Source: Alphaproteobacteria bacterium (lineage in GTDB: Bacteria > Pseudomonadota > Alphaproteobacteria > MPNO01 > VGEU01). From it: a stretch of 64,000 nucleotides of DNA. Below are positions 1 to 8,481 of this stretch, one piece after another. The position numbers and the translations under genes are program-made. The stretch spans positions 52,675-116,674 of the forward strand of contig VGEU01000002.1 in assembly GCA_016869145.1 (NCBI GenBank), in the 5' to 3' direction. How positions within the stretch are numbered: position 1 is the stretch's first letter; every line of letters starts with the position of its first letter. Below the pieces are notes generated by a model. The model worked only from the letters and a program-made list of their open reading frames with translations. It was not told the DNA's origin and did not search any database.

Positions 1-82
1 AAGCGCGATCGGATGCCGCGCGAGAGACTTCGATGGTCGCATGCCCGGCGGCGAACCGGATTCCACGTCGCCGGACAATGCT

Positions 83-586
83 TCAGAGGGCCTTGGAGCC
101 GCGGGCGATCGCGACCACGCCGGTGCGTGACACATCGACGAGGCCGAGCGGCTCCATCAGCCTGATGAAGGCGTTGAGCTTATCGGTCGAGCCCGAGATC
201 TCGAACACGAAGGAATCGTTGGTCGAATCGATCGCGCGGGCGCGGAAGATGTCGGCGATGCGGAGCGATTCGACGCGCCGATCGCCGACGCCCGCGACCT
301 TGACCAGCGCGAGCTCGCGCTCGACATGTGGTCCGTCCTGCGACAGATCGACGACGCGATGGACCGGCACGAGGCGTTCGAGCTGGGCCTTGATCTGCTC
401 GATGATCATCGGCGTACCGACGGTCACCACCGTGATGCGCGACAGCGCGTTCGCCTTGTCGACCTCGGCGACCGTCAGGCTCTCGATATTGTAGCCGCGC
501 CCCGAGAACAACCCGATGACCCGCGCGAGCACGCCGGCCTCGTTGTCGACGAGGACGCTGATGGTGTGTCGTTCGACCTGTTCCAC
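83..586 (-). CDS. ilvN: Acetolactate synthase small (regulatory) subunit
   Basis: Regulatory subunit of acetohydroxyacid synthase, the first shared step of valine, leucine and isoleucine synthesis. It binds the catalytic subunit and confers valine feedback inhibition. The 167-residue product begins with an ACT domain (about residues 5-80, with the family pattern RVIGLFSGRGYNIESL) followed by the usual C-terminal domain; length is normal for the long IlvN/IlvH form. It lies 27 bases after the ilvB stop on the same strand, so the two are cotranscribed. The 82 bases between its stop and the window edge hold nothing I recognise; ilvC often follows in this group but would lie outside. Confidence 0.96.
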   Translation of the reverse strand: MEQVERHTISVLVDNEAGVLARVIGLFSGRGYNIESLTVAEVDKANALSRITVVTVGTPMIIEQIKAQLERLVPVHRVVDLSQDGPHVERELALVKVAGVGDRRVESLRIADIFRARAIDSTNDSFVFEISGSTDKLNAFIRLMEPLGLVDVSRTGVVAIARGSKAL

Positions 587-613
587 GATCTCTGTCCGAC
601 GCGCCGGTCCGGC

Positions 614-2377
614 TCAGACCAGCACCATGCCTTCCTCGGAGATCGGCCGCTTGGCCTCGTCATCGGGGCCGAGCAGCATCTCGTTGTGGGCCGCCCCCGA
701 CGGGATCATCGGGAAGCAGTTCTCGGTCTGGTCGACCTGGATGTCGGCAATCACCGGCTTGTCGACGGCGATCATCTCGGCGATCACGCCGTCGACGTCG
801 CCGGGTTTGGTTGCGCGCAGCCCGACGCCACCGAACGCCTCGGCGAGCTTGACGAAGTCGGGGAGCGCCGCGGTGTAGCTCTCCGAATAGCGTCCGCCGT
901 GCAGGAGTTCCTGCCACTGGCGAACCATGCCCATCCACTGGTTGTTGATGATGAACACCTTGACCGGCAAGCGGTGCTGGATCGCGGTCGACATCTCCTG
1001 GATGTTCATCAGGATCGAGGCCTCGCCCGCGATATCGATGACGAGCGCCTTCGGGTGCGCGATCTGCACGCCGATCGCGGCCGGCAGGCCATAGCCCATG
1101 GTGCCGAGCCCGCCCGATGTCATCCAGCGGTTCGGCTCCTCGAACTTGAAGAACTGTGCCGCCCACATCTGGTGCTGGCCGACCTCGGTGGTGATGTAGA
1201 CGTCGCGGTCCTTGACGTGCTCGTAGAGGCGCTGGATCGCATATTGCGGCTTGATGATCGAATCCGAGCCCGCGTAGCGGAGACAGTCGCGCGCGCGCCA
1301 TTGATCGATCTGCGTCCACCAGGCGGCGATCGCCTTGCGGTCGGGGCTCAACTTCTTGGCCTTCCAGCGCGCGATCAGGGCCTCGAGCACGTGCGTCGCG
1401 TCGCCGACCAGCGGCACCTCGACCGGCACGTTCTTGTTGATCGACGACGAATCGATGTCGACATGGATTCTCTTCGAGTTGGGCGAGAAGGCGGCGAGGC
1501 GCCCGGTGACGCGATCGTCGAACCGCGCACCGACATTGATCAGGACGTCGCAACCGTGCATCGCGAGGTTCGACTCGTACGTGCCGTGCATGCCGACCAT
1601 GCCGAGGAACTGGCGGTCGGACGCCGGATAGGCGCCGAGCCCCATCAGCGTCAGCGTGATGGGATAGCCGGTCATCTGCACCAAGCGGCGCAGGAGCTCG
1701 GACGCCTTCGGGCCGGAATTGATCACACCGCCGCCGCAGTAGAAGAGCGGCCGCCGCGCGTTGGCGATCAGATCGACGGCGCGGTCGATCGCATCGGGAT
1801 CGGCGTCGAGACGCGGCTGGTAGCGCTTGTGCTGCACCTTGATGGCCTGGCCCGAATAGGTGTGGAGGGCCATCAGGATGTCCTTGGGCAGATCGACCAG
1901 CACCGGACCCGGCCGCCCGCTCCGCGCGACGTAGAAGGCCTCGTGCATGACCCGCTCGAGGTCCTCGATCTTCTTCACGAGATAGTTGTGCTTGGTGCAG
2001 GGCCGCGTGATGCCGGTGGTATCGGCCTCCTGGAAGGCGTCGTTGCCGATGAGGTGGGTCGGGACCTGGCCGGTGAGGCAGACCAGCGGGATCGAATCCA
2101 TGAACGCGTCGGTCAGGCCGGTCACGATGTTGGTCGCGCCGGGGCCGGAGGTGACCAGAACCACGCCGACCTTGCCGGTCGAGCGCGCATAGCCCTCGGC
2201 CATGTGGACGGCGCCGCCCTCCTCGCGCACCAGGATGTGGCGGACGGAGTTCTGCTTGAACAGCGCGTCATAGATCGGGAGAACGGCGCCTCCGGGATAG
2301 CCGAAGATGACGTCGACGCCCTGGTCCACGAGCGCCCGGATGGCGATTTCGGACCCTGTCATCGGCTGTTCGGACAT
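614..2377 (-). CDS. ilvB: Acetolactate synthase large (catalytic) subunit
   Basis: ThDP-, FAD- and Mg-dependent enzyme condensing two pyruvates, or pyruvate and 2-oxobutyrate, in branched-chain amino acid synthesis. The 587-residue protein has the N-terminal ThDP pyrimidine domain with GYPGGAVLPIYDAL and catalytic Glu52 (REEGGAVHMAEGYAR), the central FAD domain, and a C-terminal ThDP pyrophosphate domain. The metal motif reads GEAS-LMNIQE rather than GDGS-MN-QE, a variant I know from other alphaproteobacterial enzymes, so it is not a defect. I chose the ATG at 2377 because GGAGAGG lies about 10 bases upstream; an in-frame TTG three codons earlier is too close to it. It heads the ilvBN operon. 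Confidence 0.96.
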   Translation of the reverse strand: MSEQPMTGSEIAIRALVDQGVDVIFGYPGGAVLPIYDALFKQNSVRHILVREEGGAVHMAEGYARSTGKVGVVLVTSGPGATNIVTGLTDAFMDSIPLVCLTGQVPTHLIGNDAFQEADTTGITRPCTKHNYLVKKIEDLERVMHEAFYVARSGRPGPVLVDLPKDILMALHTYSGQAIKVQHKRYQPRLDADPDAIDRAVDLIANARRPLFYCGGGVINSGPKASELLRRLVQMTGYPITLTLMGLGAYPASDRQFLGMVGMHGTYESNLAMHGCDVLINVGARFDDRVTGRLAAFSPNSKRIHVDIDSSSINKNVPVEVPLVGDATHVLEALIARWKAKKLSPDRKAIAAWWTQIDQWRARDCLRYAGSDSIIKPQYAIQRLYEHVKDRDVYITTEVGQHQMWAAQFFKFEEPNRWMTSGGLGTMGYGLPAAIGVQIAHPKALVIDIAGEASILMNIQEMSTAIQHRLPVKVFIINNQWMGMVRQWQELLHGGRYSESYTAALPDFVKLAEAFGGVGLRATKPGDVDGVIAEMIAVDKPVIADIQVDQTENCFPMIPSGAAHNEMLLGPDDEAKRPISEEGMVLV

Positions 2378-2517
2378 GACGCACAAACCTCTCCGTCTAT
2401 CGGCTCTCGCCGGTAATCGCCTGGATGTTCCCTCGCGTGGATCGCTGGTGCCTGCTAGGCCGCCCGAAGCGGCGCGAAACCGGTCCCGAACGGCCGACTC
2501 GCCGACCAGCGCGGCGG

Positions 2518-2547
2518 AACCTATCCGCTCAACCGTCGAGGGTCAAT
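2518..2547 (-). promoter_or_regulatory. Candidate promoter of ilvBN
   Basis: On the minus strand TTGACC and TAGGTT are separated by 18 bases, about 140 bases before the ilvB start and overlapping the end of miaA. The 150-base gap between ilvB and miaA holds no leader peptide with Ile/Leu/Val runs, so attenuation is not supported. The assignment rests on sequence match alone. Confidence 0.35.
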
Positions 2548-3512
2548 AGGGAAGCGCTAATAAATGCAAAGATTCCCGGCCCGTGACTTTCCGAATATTT
2601 CTCACCGATCCGGACATCGGGTCGCAGCTGGTGGCGAAACCAGGTCGCCTGACGCTTGGCATAGCGGCAGGTCGCGGCCACCGTCGCGGCCTCGGCCTCG
2701 GCGAGCGATGCCCGCCCGGCGAGATGGTCCGCAAGCTCCCGGACCCCGAGCGCCTTCCGCGCCGGCAGCCGGTCGTCACCGGCGATCGCGATGAGCCGCC
2801 GTACCTCGTCGAGGGCCCCGCCCGCGACCATGCGGCGGAGCCGGGCGGCGACGGCCTCGCGCACGGCGGCGCGATCCGGATCGACCAGGATCACGACGAA
2901 GCGACCCGCGACCGCCAGGGTCTCCGGCTCCTTCTGCCACGACGACAGCGACCGACCGGTGGCCAGGAGGACCTCCCAGGCCCGGCGCACGCGCTGCGTG
3001 TCGGCCGGCGCGATCCGCGCGGCCATCGCCGGATCTTCGGCCGCGAGGCGCGCGTGGAGCCCGCGTTGGCCGAGCCGGGCGAGGGTACGGCCGGCCTCCG
3101 CCTGGACCTCGGACGGGACCTCCGGGATCGGCGCGAGACCGCGCATGAGCGCGTTCAGATAGAACCCCGTGCCGCCGACGACGACGGGCAATCGGCCGCG
3201 CGCCCGAGCCTCCGCGATCGCTGCCGTTGCCAAACGGCTCCAGCGCCCGGCCGAACAGGGCTCGGTCGGGTCGAGGAATCCGAACAAAAGGTGCGGCAGC
3301 CTCACCTGGGCAGCCGCGTCCGGCTGGTCGGTCAGCACCTCGATCCCTCGATAGACCTGCATCGCGTCGGCGTTGACGACGGTGCCGTCAAATCGCGCCG
3401 CGAGATCGAGCGCAAGTGCGGACTTGCCGCTCGCTGTCGGCCCGGCGATAACGACCACCAGCCGAGCGGTGTCACGGACATCGCCCGACGCCCCTTCGAT
3501 CACGACGCCCAT
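2529..3512 (-). CDS. miaA: tRNA dimethylallyltransferase
   Basis: Transfers the dimethylallyl group to N6 of A37 in tRNAs that read UNN codons, a cytoplasmic modification that supports codon-anticodon pairing. The 327-residue protein carries the P-loop GPTASGKS at residues 24-31, the DAMQVYRG substrate motif near residue 50, and VVGGTGFYLNAL around residue 110, all diagnostic. Length is normal. The gene is divergent from serB, with only 26 bases between the two starts, so their promoters must overlap or lie inside the opposite gene. It is followed on the same strand by ilvBN after about 150 bases. Confidence 0.95.
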   Translation of the reverse strand: MGVVIEGASGDVRDTARLVVVIAGPTASGKSALALDLAARFDGTVVNADAMQVYRGIEVLTDQPDAAAQVRLPHLLFGFLDPTEPCSAGRWSRLATAAIAEARARGRLPVVVGGTGFYLNALMRGLAPIPEVPSEVQAEAGRTLARLGQRGLHARLAAEDPAMAARIAPADTQRVRRAWEVLLATGRSLSSWQKEPETLAVAGRFVVILVDPDRAAVREAVAARLRRMVAGGALDEVRRLIAIAGDDRLPARKALGVRELADHLAGRASLAEAEAATVAATCRYAKRQATWFRHQLRPDVRIGEKYSESHGPGIFAFISASLLTLDG

Positions 3513-3538
3513 CTTGTTTCCGTCCGCGGGGTTCGGCC

Positions 3539-4435
3539 ATGCAGGACGTCGCCACGCTTCTCACCGCAACGTCGCGGGCCGATCTGACCGACCGCGATGC
3601 CGCCGCCGTGCGCGCGGCGATCGCGCAATCCGGCGCGACACCGATCGCGACGCAATGGCTGTCGCCGCAGATCGCCTGCGACGTCGTGTTTACGGGCGCG
3701 AACCGGGGCGATGTGTCGGCGGCGTTGCGCAAGACGTTCGCCGACGCGGCCTTCGATCTCGTCGTTCAGCGGCGGCCCGGACGGCGCAAGGACCTCCTCG
3801 TCGCCGACATGGACGCGACGATCATCGCCGAGGAGACGCTCGACGAACTTGCCGCGGTCGCCGGCCTCCGCGACCGCATCGCACCGATCACCCAACGCGC
3901 GATGAACGGCGAGATCGGGTTCGAGGAAGCGATGCGCCTGCGCGTGCGGATGCTCGAGGGAGTCCATGTTTCCCAGCTCGAATCGACATTCGACCGCATC
4001 AGCATGACCCCCGGCGCGCGCACGCTGGTGCAGACCATGCGCGCGCACGGCTCCTATACCTTGCTGCTGTCGGGCGGGTTCAGCTATTTCACGAGCCGGA
4101 TCCGCGGCGCGATCGGTTTCGATCGCGACATCGGGAACGACATCGCGATCGAAGGCGACCAGCTCACCGGTGCGATCGACGGCCCGGTCCTCGCGCCCGG
4201 CGCGAAGCACGCCGCGCTCGTTCGGATCGCCGCCGAGCGCCATGTGCCGCTCTCCGAGACGCTCGCCGTCGGCGACGGCGCCAACGATATCGGCATGCTG
4301 CAGGCCGCAGGGCTCGGCGTCGCCTACCGGCCGAAGCCGGTCGTCGCCGCCGCGGTCGCGGTCCAGCTTCGCCACGCCGATCTCACCGGGCTTCTCTACC
4401 TGCAGGGCTATAGCCAGCAGGAGTTCCGGCGCTAG
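3539..4435 (+). CDS. serB: Phosphoserine phosphatase
   Basis: HAD-superfamily enzyme removing phosphate from O-phosphoserine, the last step of serine synthesis. The 298-residue protein has an N-terminal ACT-like region (about 1-75), then HAD motif I DMDAT with nucleophile Asp90 and Asp92, motif II at LLLSGGFSYF, and motif III/IV at VGDGANDIGMLQAAGLGVAY. The order and spacing match SerB rather than other HAD phosphatases. It starts 26 bases from the divergent miaA start and converges on the degP-type gene with a 31-base gap in which I see no clear terminator. Confidence 0.94.
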   Translation: MQDVATLLTATSRADLTDRDAAAVRAAIAQSGATPIATQWLSPQIACDVVFTGANRGDVSAALRKTFADAAFDLVVQRRPGRRKDLLVADMDATIIAEETLDELAAVAGLRDRIAPITQRAMNGEIGFEEAMRLRVRMLEGVHVSQLESTFDRISMTPGARTLVQTMRAHGSYTLLLSGGFSYFTSRIRGAIGFDRDIGNDIAIEGDQLTGAIDGPVLAPGAKHAALVRIAAERHVPLSETLAVGDGANDIGMLQAAGLGVAYRPKPVVAAAVAVQLRHADLTGLLYLQGYSQQEFRR

Positions 4436-4466
4436 CGCGGACCACGCCGTCACGCGGGCGACCCGA

Positions 4467-6041
4467 TCACCCCTTGTTGTCGACCCGAAGCGCCACGAAA
4501 CGCTGGTTCCCCTCGGTCTCGAGCAGGACGAGGATCGTCTTCATCTTCGCCTTGCGCGCGTTCTCGACCTTCTGGCGGACCTGGTTCGGGGTCTTCACGA
4601 CCTCCTGCTCGGGACCGATCTTGCGAATGATGTCGCCGGGTCGGATCCGGCGCTCGGCGGCCGGGCTGTCGTCCTCGACCTTGGTCACGACCACGCCGTC
4701 GGTGACATCCGGAAGCTTGAACCGCGACCGGAGATCGGGCGACATCGGCTCGAGCACGAGACCGAGCGTCGCGACGCTCGGTCCGCCCCCCGAAGGCGCA
4801 TCGGGGCGCGACGACGCGGCCGCCACCTTCTCGTCCTCGGGGAATTCGCCGACCGCGACCTGCAAGGCGACTTTGCGGCCCTTGCGCCACACCTCGATCG
4901 GCACCGCACGCCCGACCGGCGTCTCCGCGACGACCCGGGGCAGCGTCCGCATCTCGTTGATGTCCTTGCCGTTGAACTTGAGGATGACGTCGCCGACCTC
5001 GATCTTGGCCTTTTCCGCGGGACCGCCTTCGGTGAGGTTCGCGACCAGGGCGCCGTTGACGCCGTCGAGGCCGAGGCCCTGCGCGATCTCCTCGGTCACG
5101 GTCTGGATGCGGACACCGATCCAACCGCGGCGGGCGCGGCCGAACTCCTGCAGCTGGGCGACGATCGGCTTGGCGAGATTGGCCGGGATCGCGAAGCCGA
5201 TGCCGACGCTGCCGCCCGACGGCGAGTAGATCGCCGTGTTGACGCCGATCACCTCGCCGGCGAGGTTGAACATCGGGCCGCCCGAGTTGCCACGGTTGAT
5301 CGAGGCATCGGTCTGGATGAAGTCGTCATAGGGTCCCGAGTTGATGTCGCGCGAGCGGGCCGAGATGATGCCCGCGGTCACGCTGCCACCGAGACCGAAC
5401 GGATTGCCGATCGCGAGCACCCAGTCGCCGACGCGCGAGCGGTCCGAATCGCCAAATCGCACCGCCGGCAAAGGCTTCGGCGGATCGACCTTGAGCACGG
5501 CGAGATCGGTCATCTGGTCGCGACCGACCATGCGTGCCTTGAGGTTGGTGTTGTCCTGGAGTGTCACCGAGATCTCGTCGGCCTCGGCGATGACATGGTT
5601 GTTGGTGATGATCACGCCCGCCGGGTCGATGATGAAGCCCGAGCCCAGCGACGTCGCCCGCCGTTCCGGCGTGTCGCGCCGCTGCTGGCGGTCGAAGAAC
5701 TCGCGGAAGAACTCCTCGAACGGCGAGCCGGGTGGAAAGCGCGGGATCTCGAGGCCCGGTCCCTGGCCCTGACCCGGACCGCGCTCGCGCCCGCGGACGA
5801 CCTGGGTGGTCGAGATGTTGACCACCGACGGAAGAAGCCGCTCGGCGAGATCGGCGAAGCTATCCGGCGCGCCGCGCGGGGCCTGGGCCAGCGCCGCGCC
5901 GGTCGGCGCGATCAGCGCCGCCGCGACCGCGATCGCGATCGTGCCGATGCGGCGGCGGAACGAGCCTGGCCGACCGCGGGGCCGCCCGCGGGCCGGATCA
6001 CCGACGCCCGCTTCGGACCGGGCGAGGAACAACATGCGCAT
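4467..6041 (-). CDS. degP: DegP/HtrA-family periplasmic serine protease (Do)
   Basis: Periplasmic trypsin-like protease and chaperone that clears misfolded envelope proteins. With the start at 6041 the product is 524 residues: an arginine-rich N terminus, one hydrophobic signal segment (about 33-53, ending ALAQA), a protease domain with catalytic His149 (TNNHV), Asp179 (TDLAVLK) and Ser253 (GNSGGP), then two PDZ domains. The ATG at 6041 follows AGGAGA at suitable spacing; the ATG at 6056 overlaps the stop of the preceding gene. It is the last gene of the hflK-hflC-DUF2065-degP cluster, a common alphaproteobacterial arrangement that links the HflKC complex to envelope proteolysis. Confidence 0.94.
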   Translation of the reverse strand: MRMLFLARSEAGVGDPARGRPRGRPGSFRRRIGTIAIAVAAALIAPTGAALAQAPRGAPDSFADLAERLLPSVVNISTTQVVRGRERGPGQGQGPGLEIPRFPPGSPFEEFFREFFDRQQRRDTPERRATSLGSGFIIDPAGVIITNNHVIAEADEISVTLQDNTNLKARMVGRDQMTDLAVLKVDPPKPLPAVRFGDSDRSRVGDWVLAIGNPFGLGGSVTAGIISARSRDINSGPYDDFIQTDASINRGNSGGPMFNLAGEVIGVNTAIYSPSGGSVGIGFAIPANLAKPIVAQLQEFGRARRGWIGVRIQTVTEEIAQGLGLDGVNGALVANLTEGGPAEKAKIEVGDVILKFNGKDINEMRTLPRVVAETPVGRAVPIEVWRKGRKVALQVAVGEFPEDEKVAAASSRPDAPSGGGPSVATLGLVLEPMSPDLRSRFKLPDVTDGVVVTKVEDDSPAAERRIRPGDIIRKIGPEQEVVKTPNQVRQKVENARKAKMKTILVLLETEGNQRFVALRVDNKG

Positions 6042-6052
6042 CGGGTCTCTCC

Positions 6053-6241
6053 TCATCCGCGCAATACCCACACCATGCCGACGCCGAGCGCGACCGCGAA
6101 CACGCCCGCCATGCGGAGCGTCGCGGCCGGTTGGACGAGCACGGCCTCCATCATACGACGCATGGCGTCGGGGAACAGCGCATAGAGCACGCCCTCGATC
6201 ACGAGAACGAGCGCGAGCGCCGTTCCGATCTCGACCACCAT
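6053..6241 (-). CDS. DUF2065 family small membrane protein
   Basis: A 62-residue protein with two hydrophobic stretches (about residues 5-23 and 40-59) separated by a short loop containing LFPDAMRRMM, the pattern of DUF2065 (YjeT-like) proteins. Its biochemical role is unknown. Position between hflC (9-base gap) and the DegP-type protease (start 11 bases past its stop) is typical of the family, which suggests an accessory role in the HflKC/protease module at the inner membrane. Length is normal for the family, and the gene is probably translated from the polycistronic hflKC message. Confidence 0.88.
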   Translation of the reverse strand: MVVEIGTALALVLVIEGVLYALFPDAMRRMMEAVLVQPAATLRMAGVFAVALGVGMVWVLRG

Positions 6242-6250
6242 CGCAACGGT

Positions 6251-7141
6251 TCAACGCGCCGGCGGCGCCGGCCCGCGACCGGTGATGCTGCCGAAATAGC
6301 GGAAGAAATCGCTGTCTGGGCTCATCACCATCGTCGTGTCGTCGTTCCCCAGGGCCTCGCGATAGGCCTGCATCGACCGGTAGAACCGGAAGAACTGCGG
6401 ATCGCGTCCGAAGGCACTGGCCCAGATCTGGTTCGCGTCGCGCTCGCCTTCGCCGCGGAGGATTTCGGCCTGCTTGCGCGCTTCCGCGAGGATCACCGTG
6501 CGCTCGCGGTCGGCGGCAGACCGGATCTGCTGCGACCGTTCGAAGCCCTGCGCACGCTCGTCGCGCGCCTTGCGTTCGCGTTCTGAGCGCATTCGTGCAT
6601 AGATCGACATGGCAGCCTGATCCGGCAGGTCGGCGCGCCGGATGCGCACGTCGACGATATCGATCCCGAAATTGCTTGCTTCCTGCTCGAGATCGCGCTT
6701 GACACCCGCCATCACCCGAATCCGGGCATCGCCGAGAACGTCGGAGAGCGTCACGCCGCCGAGCTGGCGGCGGAGCCCCGAGTTCAGGAGCGCGCCGAGC
6801 CGGGACCGCGCGATCTCCTCGGTGCCGAGGGTCTGGTTGAAGCGCAATGGATCGCGGATGCGATAGCGCAAGTAGGAGTCGACCTCGAGGCGTTTCTGGT
6901 CGGAAAGAATGACCGTCTCGAGCGGCGGCTCGAGGTCGAGGATCCGCTTGTCGTAGTAGACGACGTTCTGGATGAACGGGAACTTGAAGTTGAGCCCGGG
7001 TTCACGGATGACGCGCTTCGGCTCGCCGAACTGGAGGACCAGCACCTGCTGGGTCTGATAGACGGTGAACAGAGAGCTGAACAGGATCACGCCGAGGACG
7101 ATGACGATGATCCCGATGATCGTCAGGCGGTTGCGGCTCAC
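6251..7141 (-). CDS. hflC: HflC, band-7/SPFH subunit of the FtsH-modulating complex
   Basis: Partner of HflK in the inner-membrane HflKC complex that surrounds and modulates FtsH. The 296-residue protein has one N-terminal transmembrane helix (about 7-25) followed by the SPFH/band-7 domain (about 25-190, with QQVLVLQFGEPKRVIREPGLNFKFP) and a helical, charged C-terminal stretch (RERKARDERAQGFER) typical of prohibitin-like coiled coils. Its ATG overlaps the hflK stop by four bases, so translation is coupled. Length and order match other proteobacterial hflC genes. Confidence 0.94.
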   Translation of the reverse strand: MSRNRLTIIGIIVIVLGVILFSSLFTVYQTQQVLVLQFGEPKRVIREPGLNFKFPFIQNVVYYDKRILDLEPPLETVILSDQKRLEVDSYLRYRIRDPLRFNQTLGTEEIARSRLGALLNSGLRRQLGGVTLSDVLGDARIRVMAGVKRDLEQEASNFGIDIVDVRIRRADLPDQAAMSIYARMRSERERKARDERAQGFERSQQIRSAADRERTVILAEARKQAEILRGEGERDANQIWASAFGRDPQFFRFYRSMQAYREALGNDDTTMVMSPDSDFFRYFGSITGRGPAPPAR

Positions 7142-8295
7142 TGTTGTGCTCCCGTCGATTGGGCGGGCGCCGCGGGGCGCCGGCGCAACTCAGGCAACGG
7201 CAGATAGGGCACGACCCCGCCGGCCGCGCCGTTCGCCTGGTTGGTGTCGATGATGACCTTGTTCATGCCGCGGAATACGTGCTCCAGCGTCTCGAGATAG
7301 ATGCGTTGGGTCGTCACATCCTTGGCATGGCGATAGGATTCATAGACCTCGTTGAACCGCTGCGCCTCACCCTGCGCCCGGTTCACGACCTCCTCGCGGT
7401 AGGCGCGTGCCTCCTGGATTTGGCGCTCTGCCTCGCCGCGCGCGCGCGGCAGGATGTCGTTCCGGTAGCCCTCGGCCTCGTTGCGCATCCGCTCCTGGTC
7501 CGCGCTCGCGCGCTGGACATCGATGAAGGCGTCGATCACCGGACCGGGCGGCTCGGCCTTTCCGAGATTGACCTGGTTGATGTTGATGCCGGCGCCGTAT
7601 TCGTCGAGAAGCCGCTGCAGGATCGGCCTCGTCTTGTCCTGGACCTCCACGCGCTTCTGCGAGAACACCTGATCGGCCTCGTACTGGCCGACCACCTCGC
7701 GCAGCGCGCTCTCGGCGGCGACCTTCACCGTCGCCTCGGGATTGCGCACGTTGAACAGGAACTGGCCGGCGTCCTTGATCACCCACAGGATGGTCGTGTC
7801 GACGTCGACGATGTTCTCGTCGCCGGTCAGCATCAGGCTCTCCTCCGGCACGTCGCGGACCGATCCGCCACGCCCGGGATCGCCGATCGAGCGGTGGCCG
7901 ATCTCGAGCCGGTTGACCTTCGTGACCTTGGGCGTCAGCACCTTTTCGATCGGCGACGGCAAATGATAGTTGAGGCCGGCCTGGGTCGTGCCGACGAACT
8001 TGCCGAAGCGGAGCACGACGCCCTGCTCGTCCGGCTCGACGCGATAGAACCCGCTGAGCAGCCAGAGGCCGATCGCGGCAAGGACGACGAAGAACAGGCC
8101 GCGGCCGCTGCCGATCCCGCCCGGCATCACCCGCTTGATGCGATCCTGGCCCTTGCGCAGCAGATCCTCGAAGTCGGGCGGCTGCGGTCCCGAGGGGCCG
8201 CGGTTCCACGGCCCCTGGCCGCCACCGCCACCGCCGCCACCGCCACCGCCGCCACCGCTACCCCAGGGCCCACCGCCCTGCTGTTTCCAAGGCAT
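7138..8295 (-). CDS. hflK: HflK, band-7/SPFH subunit of the FtsH-modulating complex
   Basis: Forms the membrane HflKC complex with HflC and regulates FtsH proteolysis. The 385-residue protein opens with a cytoplasmic Gly/Pro-rich tail (about residues 5-40, including an unbroken run of about 12 glycines), then one transmembrane helix near 65-85 and the SPFH domain (GVVLRFGKFVGTTQAGLNYHLPSPIE onward). The C-terminal region is helical and charged (ARGEAERQIQEARAYREEV). The Gly-rich tail is common in HflK but the uninterrupted run is long. It is the first gene of the minus-strand cluster and divergent from the Mrp gene. Confidence 0.94.
   Translation of the reverse strand: MPWKQQGGGPWGSGGGGGGGGGGGGGQGPWNRGPSGPQPPDFEDLLRKGQDRIKRVMPGGIGSGRGLFFVVLAAIGLWLLSGFYRVEPDEQGVVLRFGKFVGTTQAGLNYHLPSPIEKVLTPKVTKVNRLEIGHRSIGDPGRGGSVRDVPEESLMLTGDENIVDVDTTILWVIKDAGQFLFNVRNPEATVKVAAESALREVVGQYEADQVFSQKRVEVQDKTRPILQRLLDEYGAGININQVNLGKAEPPGPVIDAFIDVQRASADQERMRNEAEGYRNDILPRARGEAERQIQEARAYREEVVNRAQGEAQRFNEVYESYRHAKDVTTQRIYLETLEHVFRGMNKVIIDTNQANGAAGGVVPYLPLPELRRRPAAPAQSTGAQQ
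8219..8262 (-). repeat. GGN trinucleotide repeat encoding polyglycine in hflK
   Basis: A tract of GGT/GGC codons (read on the minus strand) encodes about a dozen consecutive glycines in the cytosolic tail of HflK. Such tracts are prone to in-frame length variation, so the exact glycine number may differ between strains or be uncertain in assembly. Confidence 0.8.
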
Positions 8296-8368
8296 CGCTT
8301 CCTCGTTCTCCCGAGAGTGCCCGTGCGCGTCGCGTGCGCGTTGCGGGCGAATGTCCCTTCAGTCGTCT

Positions 8369-8397
8369 TTGCCCGGCTTTGGCCGAACCTATATGTT
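8369..8397 (+). promoter_or_regulatory. Candidate promoter of the Mrp gene
   Basis: TTGCCC and TATGTT lie 17 bases apart on the plus strand, about 85 bases upstream of the Mrp ATG at 8482, in the AT-richest part of the divergent region. Sequence match only. Confidence 0.33.
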
Positions 8398-8449
8398 CGC
8401 TAGGCTCCACTGGATGCCGCTCGGCCCACCGACACGGCCCCCGCTAACA

Positions 8450-8479
8450 TCCATATCAATCGATCGGTCGCACTTTCAA
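8450..8479 (-). promoter_or_regulatory. Candidate promoter of the hflKC cluster
   Basis: On the minus strand CTTGAAA is followed 18 bases later by TATGGA, within the divergent hflK/mrp region and about 150 bases before the hflK start. The CTTGAAA box resembles sigma-32 -35 elements, which would suit a quality-control operon, but the -10 is not a clear heat-shock type. Low-confidence call. Confidence 0.28.
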
Positions 8480-8481
8480 GT

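Noticed and set aside
2378..2528. Possible leader-peptide attenuator before ilvBN
   Set aside because: No short frame with runs of Ile, Leu or Val codons and no terminator-antiterminator pair could be seen.
8219..8262. CRISPR-like or satellite repeat
   Set aside because: It is a coding GGN tract for polyglycine inside hflK and has no spacers.
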